A stretch of 64,000 nt of DNA from contig NZ_JPWH01000011.1 of the NCBI RefSeq assembly GCF_003326755.1, positions 1-64,000 of the forward strand. The letters are read 5' to 3'. The position numbers and the translations under genes are program-made. Each line of letters opens with the position of its first letter. Within the stretch, counting starts at the first letter, position 1. This document shows positions 1 through 8,524 of the stretch, piece by piece. Below the pieces are notes generated by a model. It saw only the letters and a list, made by a program, of their open reading frames with translations, ran no database searches and had not been told where the DNA came from. This DNA comes from Thalassospira profundimaris. GTDB taxonomy: Bacteria; Pseudomonadota; Alphaproteobacteria; Rhodospirillales; Thalassospiraceae.

Positions 1-144
1 GAGCGAAAATTAATAGGTCCTGAGCCTAGAACCTTTCCCTTGATCTGCCCCCATTTCAAAATTTGTGAACACATCGTTATCACTTGCGGTCTGTCGTGGA
101 ATGCCTTTTGGCATTTGGCTTCATCGTATGAAGGAGTGTGCGTT

Positions 145-702
145 ATGAAATTCAAAGCCCCCTGGATTGCCAGGATTGGTGCTGCTGGCCTTGGTGTGTC
201 TGCCCTGTTGATGTCCCTGCCGGCACAGGCCCTGGAATATCCCATTGGCAAACCCCAGGAAGGCGGTGGCCTGGAAGTGGCCGCGGTTTATTTGCAGCCG
301 ATCACAATGGAACCCAAGGGCATTATGCGCCCGGCGGATAAATCCGATGTGCATCTTGAGGCCGACATTCACGCGCTTGCCAATAACAAAAACGGCCTGG
401 CCGAAGGCGAATGGGCCCCTTATTTGCAGGTGGGCTATACCCTGACCAAACTGGATGATGGCAAAACGGAATCCGGCATGTTGATGCCGATGGTTGCCAA
501 TGACGGGCCGCATTATGGCGACAATGTCAAATTGATGGGGCCGGGCAAATACCGGCTGACGCTTGATGTTGCGCCGCCCTCGGCCGCATCGAAATTCGGG
601 CGTCATATCGACAAGGAAACCGGCGTTGCACCGTGGTTCAAGCCGTTCAAAAAGGACTATGAATTTGTCTTTGCCGGTATCGGCAAAAAAGGCGGTTATT
701 AA
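145..702 (+). CDS. Periplasmic iron-binding protein, P19/FtrA-like (Tpd family)
   Basis: Predicted 185-residue secreted protein of the P19/Tpd family, which binds iron and copper in the periplasm and feeds FTR1-type ferrous iron uptake. The start at 145 is preferred over an upstream in-frame start because an AAGGAG ribosome site lies just before it and a clear signal peptide follows (residues 1-29, ending AQA before LEYPIG). The mature N-terminus EYPIGKP and the methionine/histidine segment around MLMPMVANDGPHYG are typical of the family and probably hold metal ligands. It is followed by a cupredoxin and a polyferredoxin, as in FtrABCD systems. No FTR1 permease lies between these genes; it may be upstream of the window or elsewhere. 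Confidence 0.85.
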   Translation: MKFKAPWIARIGAAGLGVSALLMSLPAQALEYPIGKPQEGGGLEVAAVYLQPITMEPKGIMRPADKSDVHLEADIHALANNKNGLAEGEWAPYLQVGYTLTKLDDGKTESGMLMPMVANDGPHYGDNVKLMGPGKYRLTLDVAPPSAASKFGRHIDKETGVAPWFKPFKKDYEFVFAGIGKKGGY

Positions 703-773
703 CAGGTTCGCAAAGCTGGCGCCGATAGGATGCGCCAGCTTTTCCCGCATTTTTGGCAATCAGGGAAACAGGC

Positions 774-1142
774 ATGATCGAACACGGGAAACGGGATGTT
801 TTTGCATTTTTGGTCCTGATACTGGCCGGGGCAGGCGTGGCTGGCGGGGTATCACATGCCCAGGCCGACGAGATGCAGGTTTTTAATATGGACATCAGGG
901 ATGGTGTGATTACCCCCAACCGGATCGAGGTCCCCGCTGGTACCACCTTTAAAATTGTGGTGACAAATTCCGGCCACAGCCCGGCAGAGTTTGAAAGTTT
1001 GAGCCTGCGTCGCGAAAAGGTCCTGGCCCCCGGTGTTAAATCCTTTGTGGTTATTCGCGATATTTCGGCAGGGACATACAAATTCTATGATGAATTCCAT
1101 ATGGACCAGCCTTCGGCCAATGGGGTTATCGTGGCGAAATGA
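774..1142 (+). CDS. Exported cupredoxin-domain protein, FtrB-like
   Basis: 122-residue protein with an N-terminal hydrophobic export signal (roughly residues 9-29) followed by one cupredoxin-like domain (residues 35-120: ITPNRIEVPAGTTFKIVVTN, then a C-terminal strand ending in NGVIVAK). The family has a copper-protein fold; in FtrABCD systems this partner is thought to oxidise ferrous iron before permeation. I see no full type-1 copper set: the usual C-H-M loop is replaced by FHMDQPSANG, so only a His and a Met near the C-terminus are candidate ligands. ATG 774 follows a weak AGGGAAA site; a TTG at 753 is an alternative. It lies 71 bp after the P19-like gene and 52 bp before the ferredoxin gene. 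Confidence 0.75.
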   Translation: MIEHGKRDVFAFLVLILAGAGVAGGVSHAQADEMQVFNMDIRDGVITPNRIEVPAGTTFKIVVTNSGHSPAEFESLSLRREKVLAPGVKSFVVIRDISAGTYKFYDEFHMDQPSANGVIVAK

Positions 1143-1194
1143 CAATAGCGGCACGTTTTGGCGTGCCCGGCAATTGTGAAGCGACCTTTATGAT

Positions 1195-2607
1195 ATGACG
1201 ATATTCACAAAAACGGCAAATCATTCCGATGCCGCCCCCACCGGGCGGCTTTTGGCGTTTGGCATGTGGTTGCGCCGCCACCAGGCCTTTGTGCGGCGTT
1301 TGCAATGGGCGGTGGTTGGCATTTATGCGGTATTGCTGATTGTGCCGGTTGTCATGCCATTGCCCGGTTTGGCCGCGCATATCTGGAACAACATCACTGT
1401 TTTTGCCCAGTTTGTCTTTTGGGGTATTTGGTGGCCGGGTGTGCTGGTGTCGATGTTGTTATTTGGGCGGTTATGGTGCGGGCTGTTATGCCCCGAAGGG
1501 GCGCTGACCGAATTTGCCAGCCGCCACGGGCGCGGGCGGGCCATTCCCCGCTGGATAAAATGGCCGGGCTGGCCGTTTGTCGCCTTTGTTCTGACCACGG
1601 TGTACGGGCAAATGACCAGTGTGTACCAGTATCCGGCCCCGGTTTTGCTGGTGTTGGGCGGGTCCACCGTGGGCGCGGTTATTGTGGGTTATCTTTACGG
1701 GCGCAACAAGCGGGTCTGGTGTCGTTATTTGTGCCCGGTGAACGGGGTTTTTGGCCTGCTCGCCAAACTGGCCCCGATGCGTTATGGCGTGGACCGGGCA
1801 AAATGGGACATGAATGCCGCCACCCATAGCCACGAACACCGGTTTAACTGTGCGCCACTGGTGCCAGTGAAAAATATGGAAAGCCCGTCGCCCTGCCATA
1901 TGTGTGGTCGGTGCAGTGGCTTCCACGATGCGGTGACCCTGCAGGCCCGCCATCCTAATGACGAGGTGGTTAAGCTGTCGGGGCGCACGGCGACAAAATG
2001 GGACAGCCTGCTTATTATTACCGGTCTGATGGGCGTTGCCATCGGGGCCTTTGAATGGAGTGCCAGCCCCTGGTTCATTACCATCAAGCAAATGCTGGCG
2101 ATGGCGCTGGTCAATCACAATATCATCTGGCCGTTACAGGCGACCCTGCCGTGGTGGATTTTGACCAATTATGCCGCCCAGAATGATGTTCTTACCGTGC
2201 TGGATGGCGCGGTGTTACTGGGTTACATCGCCACAACCGCGCTTGTCCTGTCGGTGTTGATTGCCATCCCGCTCAAGGCTGCCTGCCGGGTGATGGGCCT
2301 GCGCGGGGGGCAAGCCTTTTACCATTTATCCCATGCCCTGATCCCGCTTGCCGCCTGCGGGGTTATTTTGGGGCTGTCGGCACAAACCGTGACATTGCTG
2401 CGCGCCGATGGCTTTGCCCTAAGCTGGGTGCCAATGGCGCGCCTGGCCCTGCTGGTTGGGGCAACGCTGTGGTCGCAGTGGCTGGGCACGTCCATCCTGC
2501 GGCGCAAGGATGGAACGATTGCCCGAAAGGTTGCGGCATCGGCATTGTTTGCCCTGGGGCTGGCCGCACCGGTTTATGCCTGGGTCTTGATGTTCTGGAT
2601 CTGGTAA
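1195..2607 (+). CDS. Polytopic membrane 4Fe-4S protein, FtrD-like
   Basis: 470-residue NapH/CcoG-like membrane ferredoxin. Visible motifs are two CxxxCP elements (Cys95/Cys99 in WCGLLCPEG and Cys176/Cys180 in WCRYLCPVNG) and a cytoplasmic cluster with Cys219 and C-x2-C-x2-C at 234-240 (CHMCGRC). Hydrophobic segments occur near 40-60, 70-90, 125-165, 265-285 and four times in the last 200 residues. In FtrABCD-type iron uptake this component is thought to accept the electron released when FtrB oxidises ferrous iron, re-reducing the cycle through the membrane. It completes an FtrA-FtrB-FtrD run; the FTR1 permease FtrC is not in the window. Confidence 0.82.
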   Translation: MTIFTKTANHSDAAPTGRLLAFGMWLRRHQAFVRRLQWAVVGIYAVLLIVPVVMPLPGLAAHIWNNITVFAQFVFWGIWWPGVLVSMLLFGRLWCGLLCPEGALTEFASRHGRGRAIPRWIKWPGWPFVAFVLTTVYGQMTSVYQYPAPVLLVLGGSTVGAVIVGYLYGRNKRVWCRYLCPVNGVFGLLAKLAPMRYGVDRAKWDMNAATHSHEHRFNCAPLVPVKNMESPSPCHMCGRCSGFHDAVTLQARHPNDEVVKLSGRTATKWDSLLIITGLMGVAIGAFEWSASPWFITIKQMLAMALVNHNIIWPLQATLPWWILTNYAAQNDVLTVLDGAVLLGYIATTALVLSVLIAIPLKAACRVMGLRGGQAFYHLSHALIPLAACGVILGLSAQTVTLLRADGFALSWVPMARLALLVGATLWSQWLGTSILRRKDGTIARKVAASALFALGLAAPVYAWVLMFWIW

Positions 2608-2612
2608 GTGCT

Positions 2613-2654
2613 GGATGCCGCCAGATGCGCGATTGCGGCAGTCTGGCGGCATCC
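2613..2654. terminator. Perfect 13-bp inverted repeat between convergent genes
   Basis: GGATGCCGCCAGA at 2613-2625 is matched exactly by its reverse complement at 2642-2654, with a 16-nt loop. It sits in the 62-bp gap between the converging ferredoxin and TerC genes. The position and GC-rich stem suggest a bidirectional terminator, although neither arm is followed by a strong T-run. Confidence 0.6.
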
Positions 2655-2669
2655 TGTGACGGTGGGCGT

Positions 2670-3419
2670 TTATGACGCGGCATTCCTTTGCTTTTGCAGC
2701 CGGTTTTTCTGTTTGCGTTTGCGGTTGAGCAAATTAAGCGTTTCAACCGACAGGCTGAACGCCATGGCAAAATAGATATAGCCCTTGGGAACGTGGATTT
2801 GCACGCCATCAAGCAGCAGCACAAAACCCACCAAAATCAAAAAGGACAGGGCCAGCATTTTGATCGAGGGGTGTTTTTCAACAAAATCGCCGATCATGCG
2901 GGCAGCCAGCAGCATCACCCCGACCGATATGATCACGGCGAGCATCATCACGGTGAGATGATCCACCATGCCAACGGCGGTGATGACGGAATCCAGCGAG
3001 AAAATAACATCCAGCAGAATGATTTGTATAATGGTGCCAACCAGACTGGCTACGGCTTTGGCCGTTTTTTCCGCCGGTTCGTCGATGGTGTGGTGAATTT
3101 CCATTGATGCCTTGGCAATTAGAAACATGCCGCCGACAATCAGGATCATGTCGCGCCCGCTGATCCCGCGGTCAAATATTTCGAAAAGCGGTGTGGTCAG
3201 TTCCATGACCCACGCCATGCCAACCAGCAACAAAAGACGAATAAGCATGGCGCCCAGAAGGCCGGTGCGTCGGGCGATTTTTTGCTGTTTTTCCGGGAGT
3301 TTGGCGACAATGACGGAAAGAAAAATGATATTGTCGATCCCCAGCACAATTTCGAGGGCGGTGAGGGTGGCAAGACCCACCCACATATGGGGATCCGCGA
3401 TCCAGTCAAACATTTCCAT
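2670..3419 (-). CDS. TerC-family integral membrane protein
   Basis: 249-residue TerC/YkoY-type inner membrane protein. The family signature is clear: an early glutamate in a helix (ALEIVLGIDNIIFLSVI), then a second acidic helix pair (IILLDVIFSLDSVITAVGMV) carrying the conserved aspartates proposed to handle metal ions. About seven hydrophobic segments are visible, and the C-terminus is basic (NRKRKQKNRLQKQR). Family members are linked to tellurite resistance, manganese efflux and metalation of exported enzymes; which role applies here cannot be told from sequence. The start at 3419 (MEMFDWIADP) is the family N-terminus; an in-frame ATG 36 bp upstream would add a basic stretch and looks unlikely. 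It is a monocistronic gene convergent with the iron genes and divergent from the ABC importer. Confidence 0.85.
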   Translation of the reverse strand: MEMFDWIADPHMWVGLATLTALEIVLGIDNIIFLSVIVAKLPEKQQKIARRTGLLGAMLIRLLLLVGMAWVMELTTPLFEIFDRGISGRDMILIVGGMFLIAKASMEIHHTIDEPAEKTAKAVASLVGTIIQIILLDVIFSLDSVITAVGMVDHLTVMMLAVIISVGVMLLAARMIGDFVEKHPSIKMLALSFLILVGFVLLLDGVQIHVPKGYIYFAMAFSLSVETLNLLNRKRKQKNRLQKQRNAAS

Positions 3420-3621
3420 ACCCGTTTCCGTGTTGTTGCGGCGCAGCACAAGCATAGCAGGATGTGGCTGACGCGGTTCTAACGCAAGCGTGAATTGATT
3501 TAGCGGGGCGAAGGCCTAGGGTTTACAGGATGATAACTGTCGTAAAAATATGTTGTTCCATATGAAAATGGGGCAGGTGACGGGTTTTACGAGGATCCGG
3601 GGTTTAGGGGAGGAAACAGGC

Positions 3622-4857
3622 ATGGCAAAAACAGTGACCCGTTTGATGGCGGCAACCCTGTTGGTGGCGGGGGTAAGCCTGGCATCATTTGCCGCGCAGG
3701 CAGACCCGGCACCCGATATGAAAAACTGGGATGCCGTTGTGAAACAGGCAAACGGGCAAACGGTTTACTGGTATGCCTGGGGCGGGGAACCGCGCATTAA
3801 TGATTATATCGCCTGGGCGGGCAAACAGGTTCAGGAACGCTATGGCGTGAGTGTCAAACAGGTCAAACTGGCCGACACCGCCGATGCCGTTTCCAAGGTG
3901 GTTTCCGAAAAGGCCGCCGGTAAAACCGATGGCGGTGCGGTGGACATGATCTGGATTAACGGCGAAAACTTTGCCGCGATGAAGCGCAATGATTTGCTGT
4001 TTGGCCCGTGGGTGGAACAAACCCCCAATTTCAAATATGTCGATGTGACCGGTAAACCCACCACGGTAAATGATTTTACCGTGCCGACCGACGGGCTTGA
4101 AGCACCCTGGGGCATGGCGCAGCTTAGTTTCTTTTATGATACGGCACGGGTCAAAACACCGCCCCAAAGTGCGCAGGAACTGCTGGCCTGGCTGCAAAAC
4201 CATCCGGGACGGTTTACCTATCCGCAGCCGCCCGATTATATGGGGTCATCCTTTTTAAAACAGGTACTGAGCGAGCTGGTGGCTGACCCGGCCGTGTTGC
4301 AAAAACCGGCAGATCAGGCCGATGCGCAAAAGGTGCTGGCCCCGCTTTGGACCTATCTTGCCAAACTGCAACCGGTGTTATGGCGCGAGGGCAAGGCCTA
4401 CCCGGCCAATGGCGCGGCACTGCGTGCAATGATGGCTGATAATGAAATTGATACCGGTTTTTCCTTCAGTGCGGCGGAGGTTTCGGCCGCGATTGCCAAT
4501 TTTGAACTGCCCGATACGGTGCGCAGCTTTGTTTTTAAGGGCGGAACGCTGGGCAATACCAACTTTGTTGCCATCCCGTTTAATGCGTCGGCCAAGGCCG
4601 GGGCGGTGGTGCTGGCCGATTTTTTGATGTCGCCTCATGCCCAATTGCGCAAACAGAACCCGGAAATCTGGGGCAGTTTTACCGTGCTGGATATGGATAA
4701 AATTCCGGCCACAGACCGCAAGGCGTTTGACGCATTGGATTTGGGGGTAGCCACCCTGTCGCCTGCCGAAATGGGCAATGTCCTGCCCGAACCGCATCCA
4801 AGCTGGATGGAGCTGGTCGAAAGCGAATGGCAAAAACGCTATGGTGTGGCGAAATAA
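3622..4857 (+). CDS. ynjB: ABC importer substrate-binding protein, YnjB-like
   Basis: 411-residue periplasmic binding protein. The signal peptide spans residues 1-27 (ending FAAQA), and the mature part begins DPAPDMKNWDAVVKQANGQ, followed by VYWYAWGGEPRINDYIAW, the YnjB hallmark. Start 3622 follows a strong GGGGAGGAAACAGG site; the longer reading from 3550 is rejected because it would bury the signal peptide. The next genes encode a double permease and an ATPase, giving a complete YnjBCD-type importer. The substrate of these systems is unknown; relatedness to the thiamine/iron/polyamine binding-protein class is the only hint. Confidence 0.83.
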   Translation: MAKTVTRLMAATLLVAGVSLASFAAQADPAPDMKNWDAVVKQANGQTVYWYAWGGEPRINDYIAWAGKQVQERYGVSVKQVKLADTADAVSKVVSEKAAGKTDGGAVDMIWINGENFAAMKRNDLLFGPWVEQTPNFKYVDVTGKPTTVNDFTVPTDGLEAPWGMAQLSFFYDTARVKTPPQSAQELLAWLQNHPGRFTYPQPPDYMGSSFLKQVLSELVADPAVLQKPADQADAQKVLAPLWTYLAKLQPVLWREGKAYPANGAALRAMMADNEIDTGFSFSAAEVSAAIANFELPDTVRSFVFKGGTLGNTNFVAIPFNASAKAGAVVLADFLMSPHAQLRKQNPEIWGSFTVLDMDKIPATDRKAFDALDLGVATLSPAEMGNVLPEPHPSWMELVESEWQKRYGVAK

Positions 4858-4895
4858 CTGTCACCACACCATTTTAACCGGGAAACACGCCGAAT

Positions 4896-6575
4896 TTGTT
4901 ACGTTTTGCGCCTGTTCTCACCGTTATTTTAATGGTCGGGCCGGTATTGGCCGGGCTATTGGGCACGTTATTGCCTGCCTTTGGCTATTTACCCGCCCTT
5001 GGCGGGGGCGAATGGTCGCTTTCGGCCTGGCGTGAATTGGCAGCCCAGCCGGGATTGGAAATTTCGCTGCGTCTGTCTGCCGTTAGCGGCCTACTGGCGA
5101 CCCTGATTTCCTTTGCCGTGGTCATGCTGTTTTGTGCCGCCTGGCAGGGCACGCGGGTATTTGGTGCCATTCAGCGGGTTTTATCGCCGATTTTATCCAT
5201 TCCCCATGCGGCGGCGGCCTTTGGTCTGGCGTTTTTAATCGCCCCTTCGGGCTGGATTGTGCGGCTGGTGGCACCGCTGGCAGGGTGGCAGCAACCGCCC
5301 GATATTGTCACCCTGCAGGATGGCTGGGGGCTGGCGCTGGTGGCGGGACTGGTGATCAAGGAAATACCGTTTCTGTTTTTAATGACGTTAGGGGCCCTGC
5401 AACAGGCCAATGCCGGGCAAAGCCAGCAGGTTGCCCTTAGTCTGGGATATGGCCGGGTGGCGGGGTGGCTTAAAACCGTGTTGCCGCGTATTTACCCGCA
5501 AATTCGCCTGCCTTTATTTGCCGTGCTGGCCTATTCGGCCTCGGTTGTTGATGTCGCCATGATTTTGGGGCCCACCACACCGTCCCCGCTGGCGGTGCGT
5601 ATTTTGCACTGGCTGTCTGACCCGGACCTGTCGATGCGCTTTATGGCGTCGGCGGCATCATTGCTGCAGTTAATGCTGGTCGCCGGGCTGATTGCCCTTT
5701 GGATGGCGGGCGAGAAAATTGCCGGTTTCTGCGGGCTTTACTGGGCCGAGGGCGGTGGACGCTATCGCCGGGATGGCGCGGTGCGCCTGACGGTTGCGGT
5801 GGTTTCCATTCTTGCGGCGGGCCTGATCCTCGCGGGTATTGCGGCCTTGGCGGTTTGGAGTATTGCCGGGTTCTGGCGCTATCCCGACCTGTTGCCCGGC
5901 CAGTTTACCGTGAAATTGTGGTTGCGCGAACTTCCCGCCCTTGCCGGGGCACTCATCAATAGCGTGCTGATTGGCGGGGCGGCGATCATGATTGGCATCA
6001 TCCTTGTTATTGCCTGTCTGGAACGCGAAGCTCGCCAGTCGGCCCGGCCCGGTCGCGGGGTGATGTGGCTTATTTATCTGCCGTTATTGATGCCGCAAAT
6101 CAGCTTCATGTTTGGGTTGCAGGTATTTTTTGGCTATCTGGGGCTGGAACGGAGCTTTATTTCGGTTGTATTGGCGCATCTGGTGTTTGTGCTGCCCTAT
6201 ATGTTTTTATCGCTGGCCGATCCCTATCGCAGCCTGGATGACCGCTATCGTCATACCGGGCTGTGCCTGGGCGCCGGGCCTGACCGGGTTTTCTGGCAGG
6301 TGGTATTGCCGTTGCTGGCCCGCCCGGTTTTGGCCGCCCTTGCCGTGGGGTTTGCCGTGAGCATCGGGCAATATTTGCCAACTTTGTTAATTGGCGCGGG
6401 GCGCTTTGCCACCATTACCACCGATGCGGTGGCTCTGGCGGCGGGCAATGACCGGCGCATGATTGGCATTTATGGCCTGTTGCAGGCTTTGTTGCCGTTT
6501 GCCGGTTTTGCGGTGGCAATGCTGGTGCCCGCAATTGTTTTTCGCCAGCGGCGGGGGATGCGCGATGGTCTGTAA
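4896..6575 (+). CDS. ynjC: ABC importer permease, two fused TMD halves, YnjC-like
   Basis: 559-residue membrane protein made of two ABC permease halves in one chain, as in ThiP and YnjC. The first half covers about residues 1-270 and the second about 290-555. Each half has around six hydrophobic segments and an EAA-like loop facing the ATPase (first copy near VALSLGYGRVAGWLKTVLP, second near HTGLCLGAGPDRVFWQVVLP). Translation appears to start at a TTG (4896) 39 nt after ynjB, preceded by GGGAAA; no ATG lies nearby in frame. The gene is followed 21 bp later by the ATPase gene, so the three form one operon. Confidence 0.82.
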   Translation: MLRFAPVLTVILMVGPVLAGLLGTLLPAFGYLPALGGGEWSLSAWRELAAQPGLEISLRLSAVSGLLATLISFAVVMLFCAAWQGTRVFGAIQRVLSPILSIPHAAAAFGLAFLIAPSGWIVRLVAPLAGWQQPPDIVTLQDGWGLALVAGLVIKEIPFLFLMTLGALQQANAGQSQQVALSLGYGRVAGWLKTVLPRIYPQIRLPLFAVLAYSASVVDVAMILGPTTPSPLAVRILHWLSDPDLSMRFMASAASLLQLMLVAGLIALWMAGEKIAGFCGLYWAEGGGRYRRDGAVRLTVAVVSILAAGLILAGIAALAVWSIAGFWRYPDLLPGQFTVKLWLRELPALAGALINSVLIGGAAIMIGIILVIACLEREARQSARPGRGVMWLIYLPLLMPQISFMFGLQVFFGYLGLERSFISVVLAHLVFVLPYMFLSLADPYRSLDDRYRHTGLCLGAGPDRVFWQVVLPLLARPVLAALAVGFAVSIGQYLPTLLIGAGRFATITTDAVALAAGNDRRMIGIYGLLQALLPFAGFAVAMLVPAIVFRQRRGMRDGL

Positions 6576-6596
6576 CGCCAAAGGATATGTGAAAAT

Positions 6597-7277
6597 ATGA
6601 GCAGCCCGGAAACAGCCATATCCCCCAGCGGGCTTGTCCTGGCTGGTGTGAAAATTACCCTGAAAGGACAGGTTTTGTGTGACCTGGATCTGACGGTGGC
6701 ACCGGGCGAAATCGTTACCCTGATGGGGCCAAGCGGGGCGGGGAAATCATCGCTGCTGGGCTATATTTGCGGCACGCTGGCACCCGGTTTTACCTGCCGG
6801 GGGCGGGTGTGGTTAAAGGGCCGGGAAATTGGCACCCTGCCGCCGCAGGACCGGCATGTGGGTATTTTATTTCAGGATGATTTATTGTTTCCGTATTTAT
6901 CGGTTGGCGGCAATCTGGCCTTTGCCCTGCCGGTTGATATTCGCGGGCGCGGCCAACGGCGTGATAAAATTGACCAGGCCCTGGAAATTGCCGGGCTGGC
7001 CGGGTTTGCCGACCGCGACCCGGCAACATTATCCGGCGGGCAACGGGCACGGGTGGCGGTGATGCGGGTTTTATTATCCGCTCCCTCCGCCCTGTTGTTA
7101 GACGAGCCGTTTTCGCGCCTGGATGCGAAATTGCGCAGCCAGTTTCGCGAATTTGTGTTTGAGCAGGCCCGTCAGCAAAATTTGCCGACCCTGATGGTCA
7201 CGCACGACCCGGAGGATGCCAACGCAACCGGCGGGCCAGTGATCACGTTAACGGATCATCGCGCGCAACAGGCTTAA
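6597..7277 (+). CDS. ynjD: ABC importer ATP-binding protein, YnjD-like
   Basis: 226-residue cytoplasmic ATPase that would power the YnjB/YnjC importer. Walker A is GPSGAGKS (residues 44-51), the Q-loop sits at ILFQDD, the ABC signature is LSGGQRARVA, Walker B is ALLLDEPF, the D-loop SRLD follows, and the switch histidine is in MVTHDPEDA. The length matches the short YnjD/ThiQ class with no C-terminal regulatory domain. It is the last gene of the operon; about 145 bp without a clear terminator separate it from the following oxygenase gene. Confidence 0.86.
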   Translation: MSSPETAISPSGLVLAGVKITLKGQVLCDLDLTVAPGEIVTLMGPSGAGKSSLLGYICGTLAPGFTCRGRVWLKGREIGTLPPQDRHVGILFQDDLLFPYLSVGGNLAFALPVDIRGRGQRRDKIDQALEIAGLAGFADRDPATLSGGQRARVAVMRVLLSAPSALLLDEPFSRLDAKLRSQFREFVFEQARQQNLPTLMVTHDPEDANATGGPVITLTDHRAQQA

Positions 7278-7456
7278 GATGAAGGCCCGGGCAAAGATCG
7301 TACCGGTCTGAAAAACGTCCTGTCTGACTGATTTTAAAGGGACAATTTTGGCGCGGATAAAAACGCAGCATGGTTGTTATTTTCAGCTAGGCAGCACGTC
7401 AAAAGCGGTATAGATCAGCCGTGCGCCAGACTGGCGTGTTTTGGAGTATTGGCGAT

Positions 7457-8011
7457 ATGTTTCCCGATGAAATGTCCCTGATTGTGCCCGATGCGCTGGA
7501 CGCGGCAACCTGCGACCGGCTGATTGCCAATTTTAATGACCGCCTTGATGAGGGTGGTCTGGTGCAGGGACAGTCCGCCAGCCATATTCGACGCAGCCAG
7601 ATTGGCTGGTTTAACGAGGAACAGGAACCTGTTGTCATGCGCCGGATCATTGATCTGGTGGCAACGGCCAACCGGGAATGTTTTGATTTCGGCCTGACCG
7701 ATTTTGCCGAAAATGCCCAGATCGCCCGTTATGAAGGCGACCAGCGCGGCCATTATGACTGGCATAGCGATATTGGCGCATCCGATGTGGCCCGTCGCCG
7801 CAAGTTGACAATGGTGATCCAGCTTTCAGACCCGGCTGATTACGAAGGCGGCCTTTTGCAGCTTAACCCTGCCGGGCATGTGATTGACGCGCCGATGACG
7901 CGCGGCACCGCCATTCTGTTTCCCAGTTTCGTTTTGCACCGGGTGGCCCCAACGGTGGCAGGCACGCGGTTTTCACTCTCGATCTGGATTCACGGCCAGC
8001 CGTTCCGTTAA
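7457..8011 (+). CDS. 2-oxoglutarate/Fe(II) oxygenase (PKHD-type/prolyl 4-hydroxylase fold)
   Basis: 184-residue cytosolic enzyme of the 2OG-Fe(II) dioxygenase superfamily. The facial triad is visible: the proximal His and Asp are in HYDWHSDIG and the distal His in SFVLHRVAPTV, with an arginine 10 residues on (GTRFSLSIW) placed to bind 2-oxoglutarate. The domain fills nearly the whole chain, as in small prolyl-hydroxylase-like proteins; the substrate is unknown. ATG 7457 is preferred because GGAG lies about 10 nt upstream; a GTG at 7421 would add 12 residues. The gene stands alone between the ABC operon and a convergent small gene. Confidence 0.8.
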   Translation: MFPDEMSLIVPDALDAATCDRLIANFNDRLDEGGLVQGQSASHIRRSQIGWFNEEQEPVVMRRIIDLVATANRECFDFGLTDFAENAQIARYEGDQRGHYDWHSDIGASDVARRRKLTMVIQLSDPADYEGGLLQLNPAGHVIDAPMTRGTAILFPSFVLHRVAPTVAGTRFSLSIWIHGQPFR

Positions 8012-8042
8012 ACGGGTTTGGCACTTTTGGGGGCTTTTCGGG

Positions 8043-8444
8043 TTAAAACCGTTCCAGCCGTTCAATCAGCCGGGTATTGTTCCAGCGCGGCTGGCGGTCT
8101 TCCAGTGTGGCTTCGTGGTGCTGCACGGTGCCATTGTCGGCTGTGTGTTTATCAATCCGCATATTGATCCAGCGGGGCACCAGTTCGTTGTTGAAATCCT
8201 CCATCAACAGCACGGCGGCCTGCTCCAGGTTCACAAAATCAATCGTTTCGATTTCCTGGAAATAGGTCGCAAGGCAGCCGGGTTTCAGGATCAATCTGTC
8301 GGGCACATAGCGCAGGCTTAGGCGGGCGGGAAAAACATTCGGGGCGCCGCGTAATTCGCTTTGCAATGTCACGACATAATCAAACTGGATGCCGGGGTTG
8401 GCTTCGGTTTCGATCAGGTTGCGGCGTTCAAAAATTTCCAGCAT
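8043..8444 (-). CDS. QueF-like T-fold protein, probably without reductase activity
   Basis: 133-residue protein whose middle resembles QueF, the NADPH-dependent nitrile reductase of queuosine synthesis: LSLRYVPDRLILKPGCLATY (residues 42-61) followed by a helix and LMEDFNNELVPRWINMRI aligns by eye with the QueF core. The catalytic cysteine of QueF, in a CP-TGxPD element just before this, is replaced by SELRGAPN at residues 29-36, and the FHE substrate element is not conserved. The only cysteine is Cys57, in a different place. I infer the fold but not the reaction. The gene is convergent with the oxygenase gene and 80 bp upstream of the end of the flagellar operon. Confidence 0.45.
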   Translation of the reverse strand: MLEIFERRNLIETEANPGIQFDYVVTLQSELRGAPNVFPARLSLRYVPDRLILKPGCLATYFQEIETIDFVNLEQAAVLLMEDFNNELVPRWINMRIDKHTADNGTVQHHEATLEDRQPRWNNTRLIERLERF

Positions 8445-8524
8445 GGGTCTGTTTCCGGTAGGGAAGTTGATTTTACAGCATAATGCCGCCTTGATGTGAA
8501 TGCCAGCCCGGTGAAAGGAACCTG

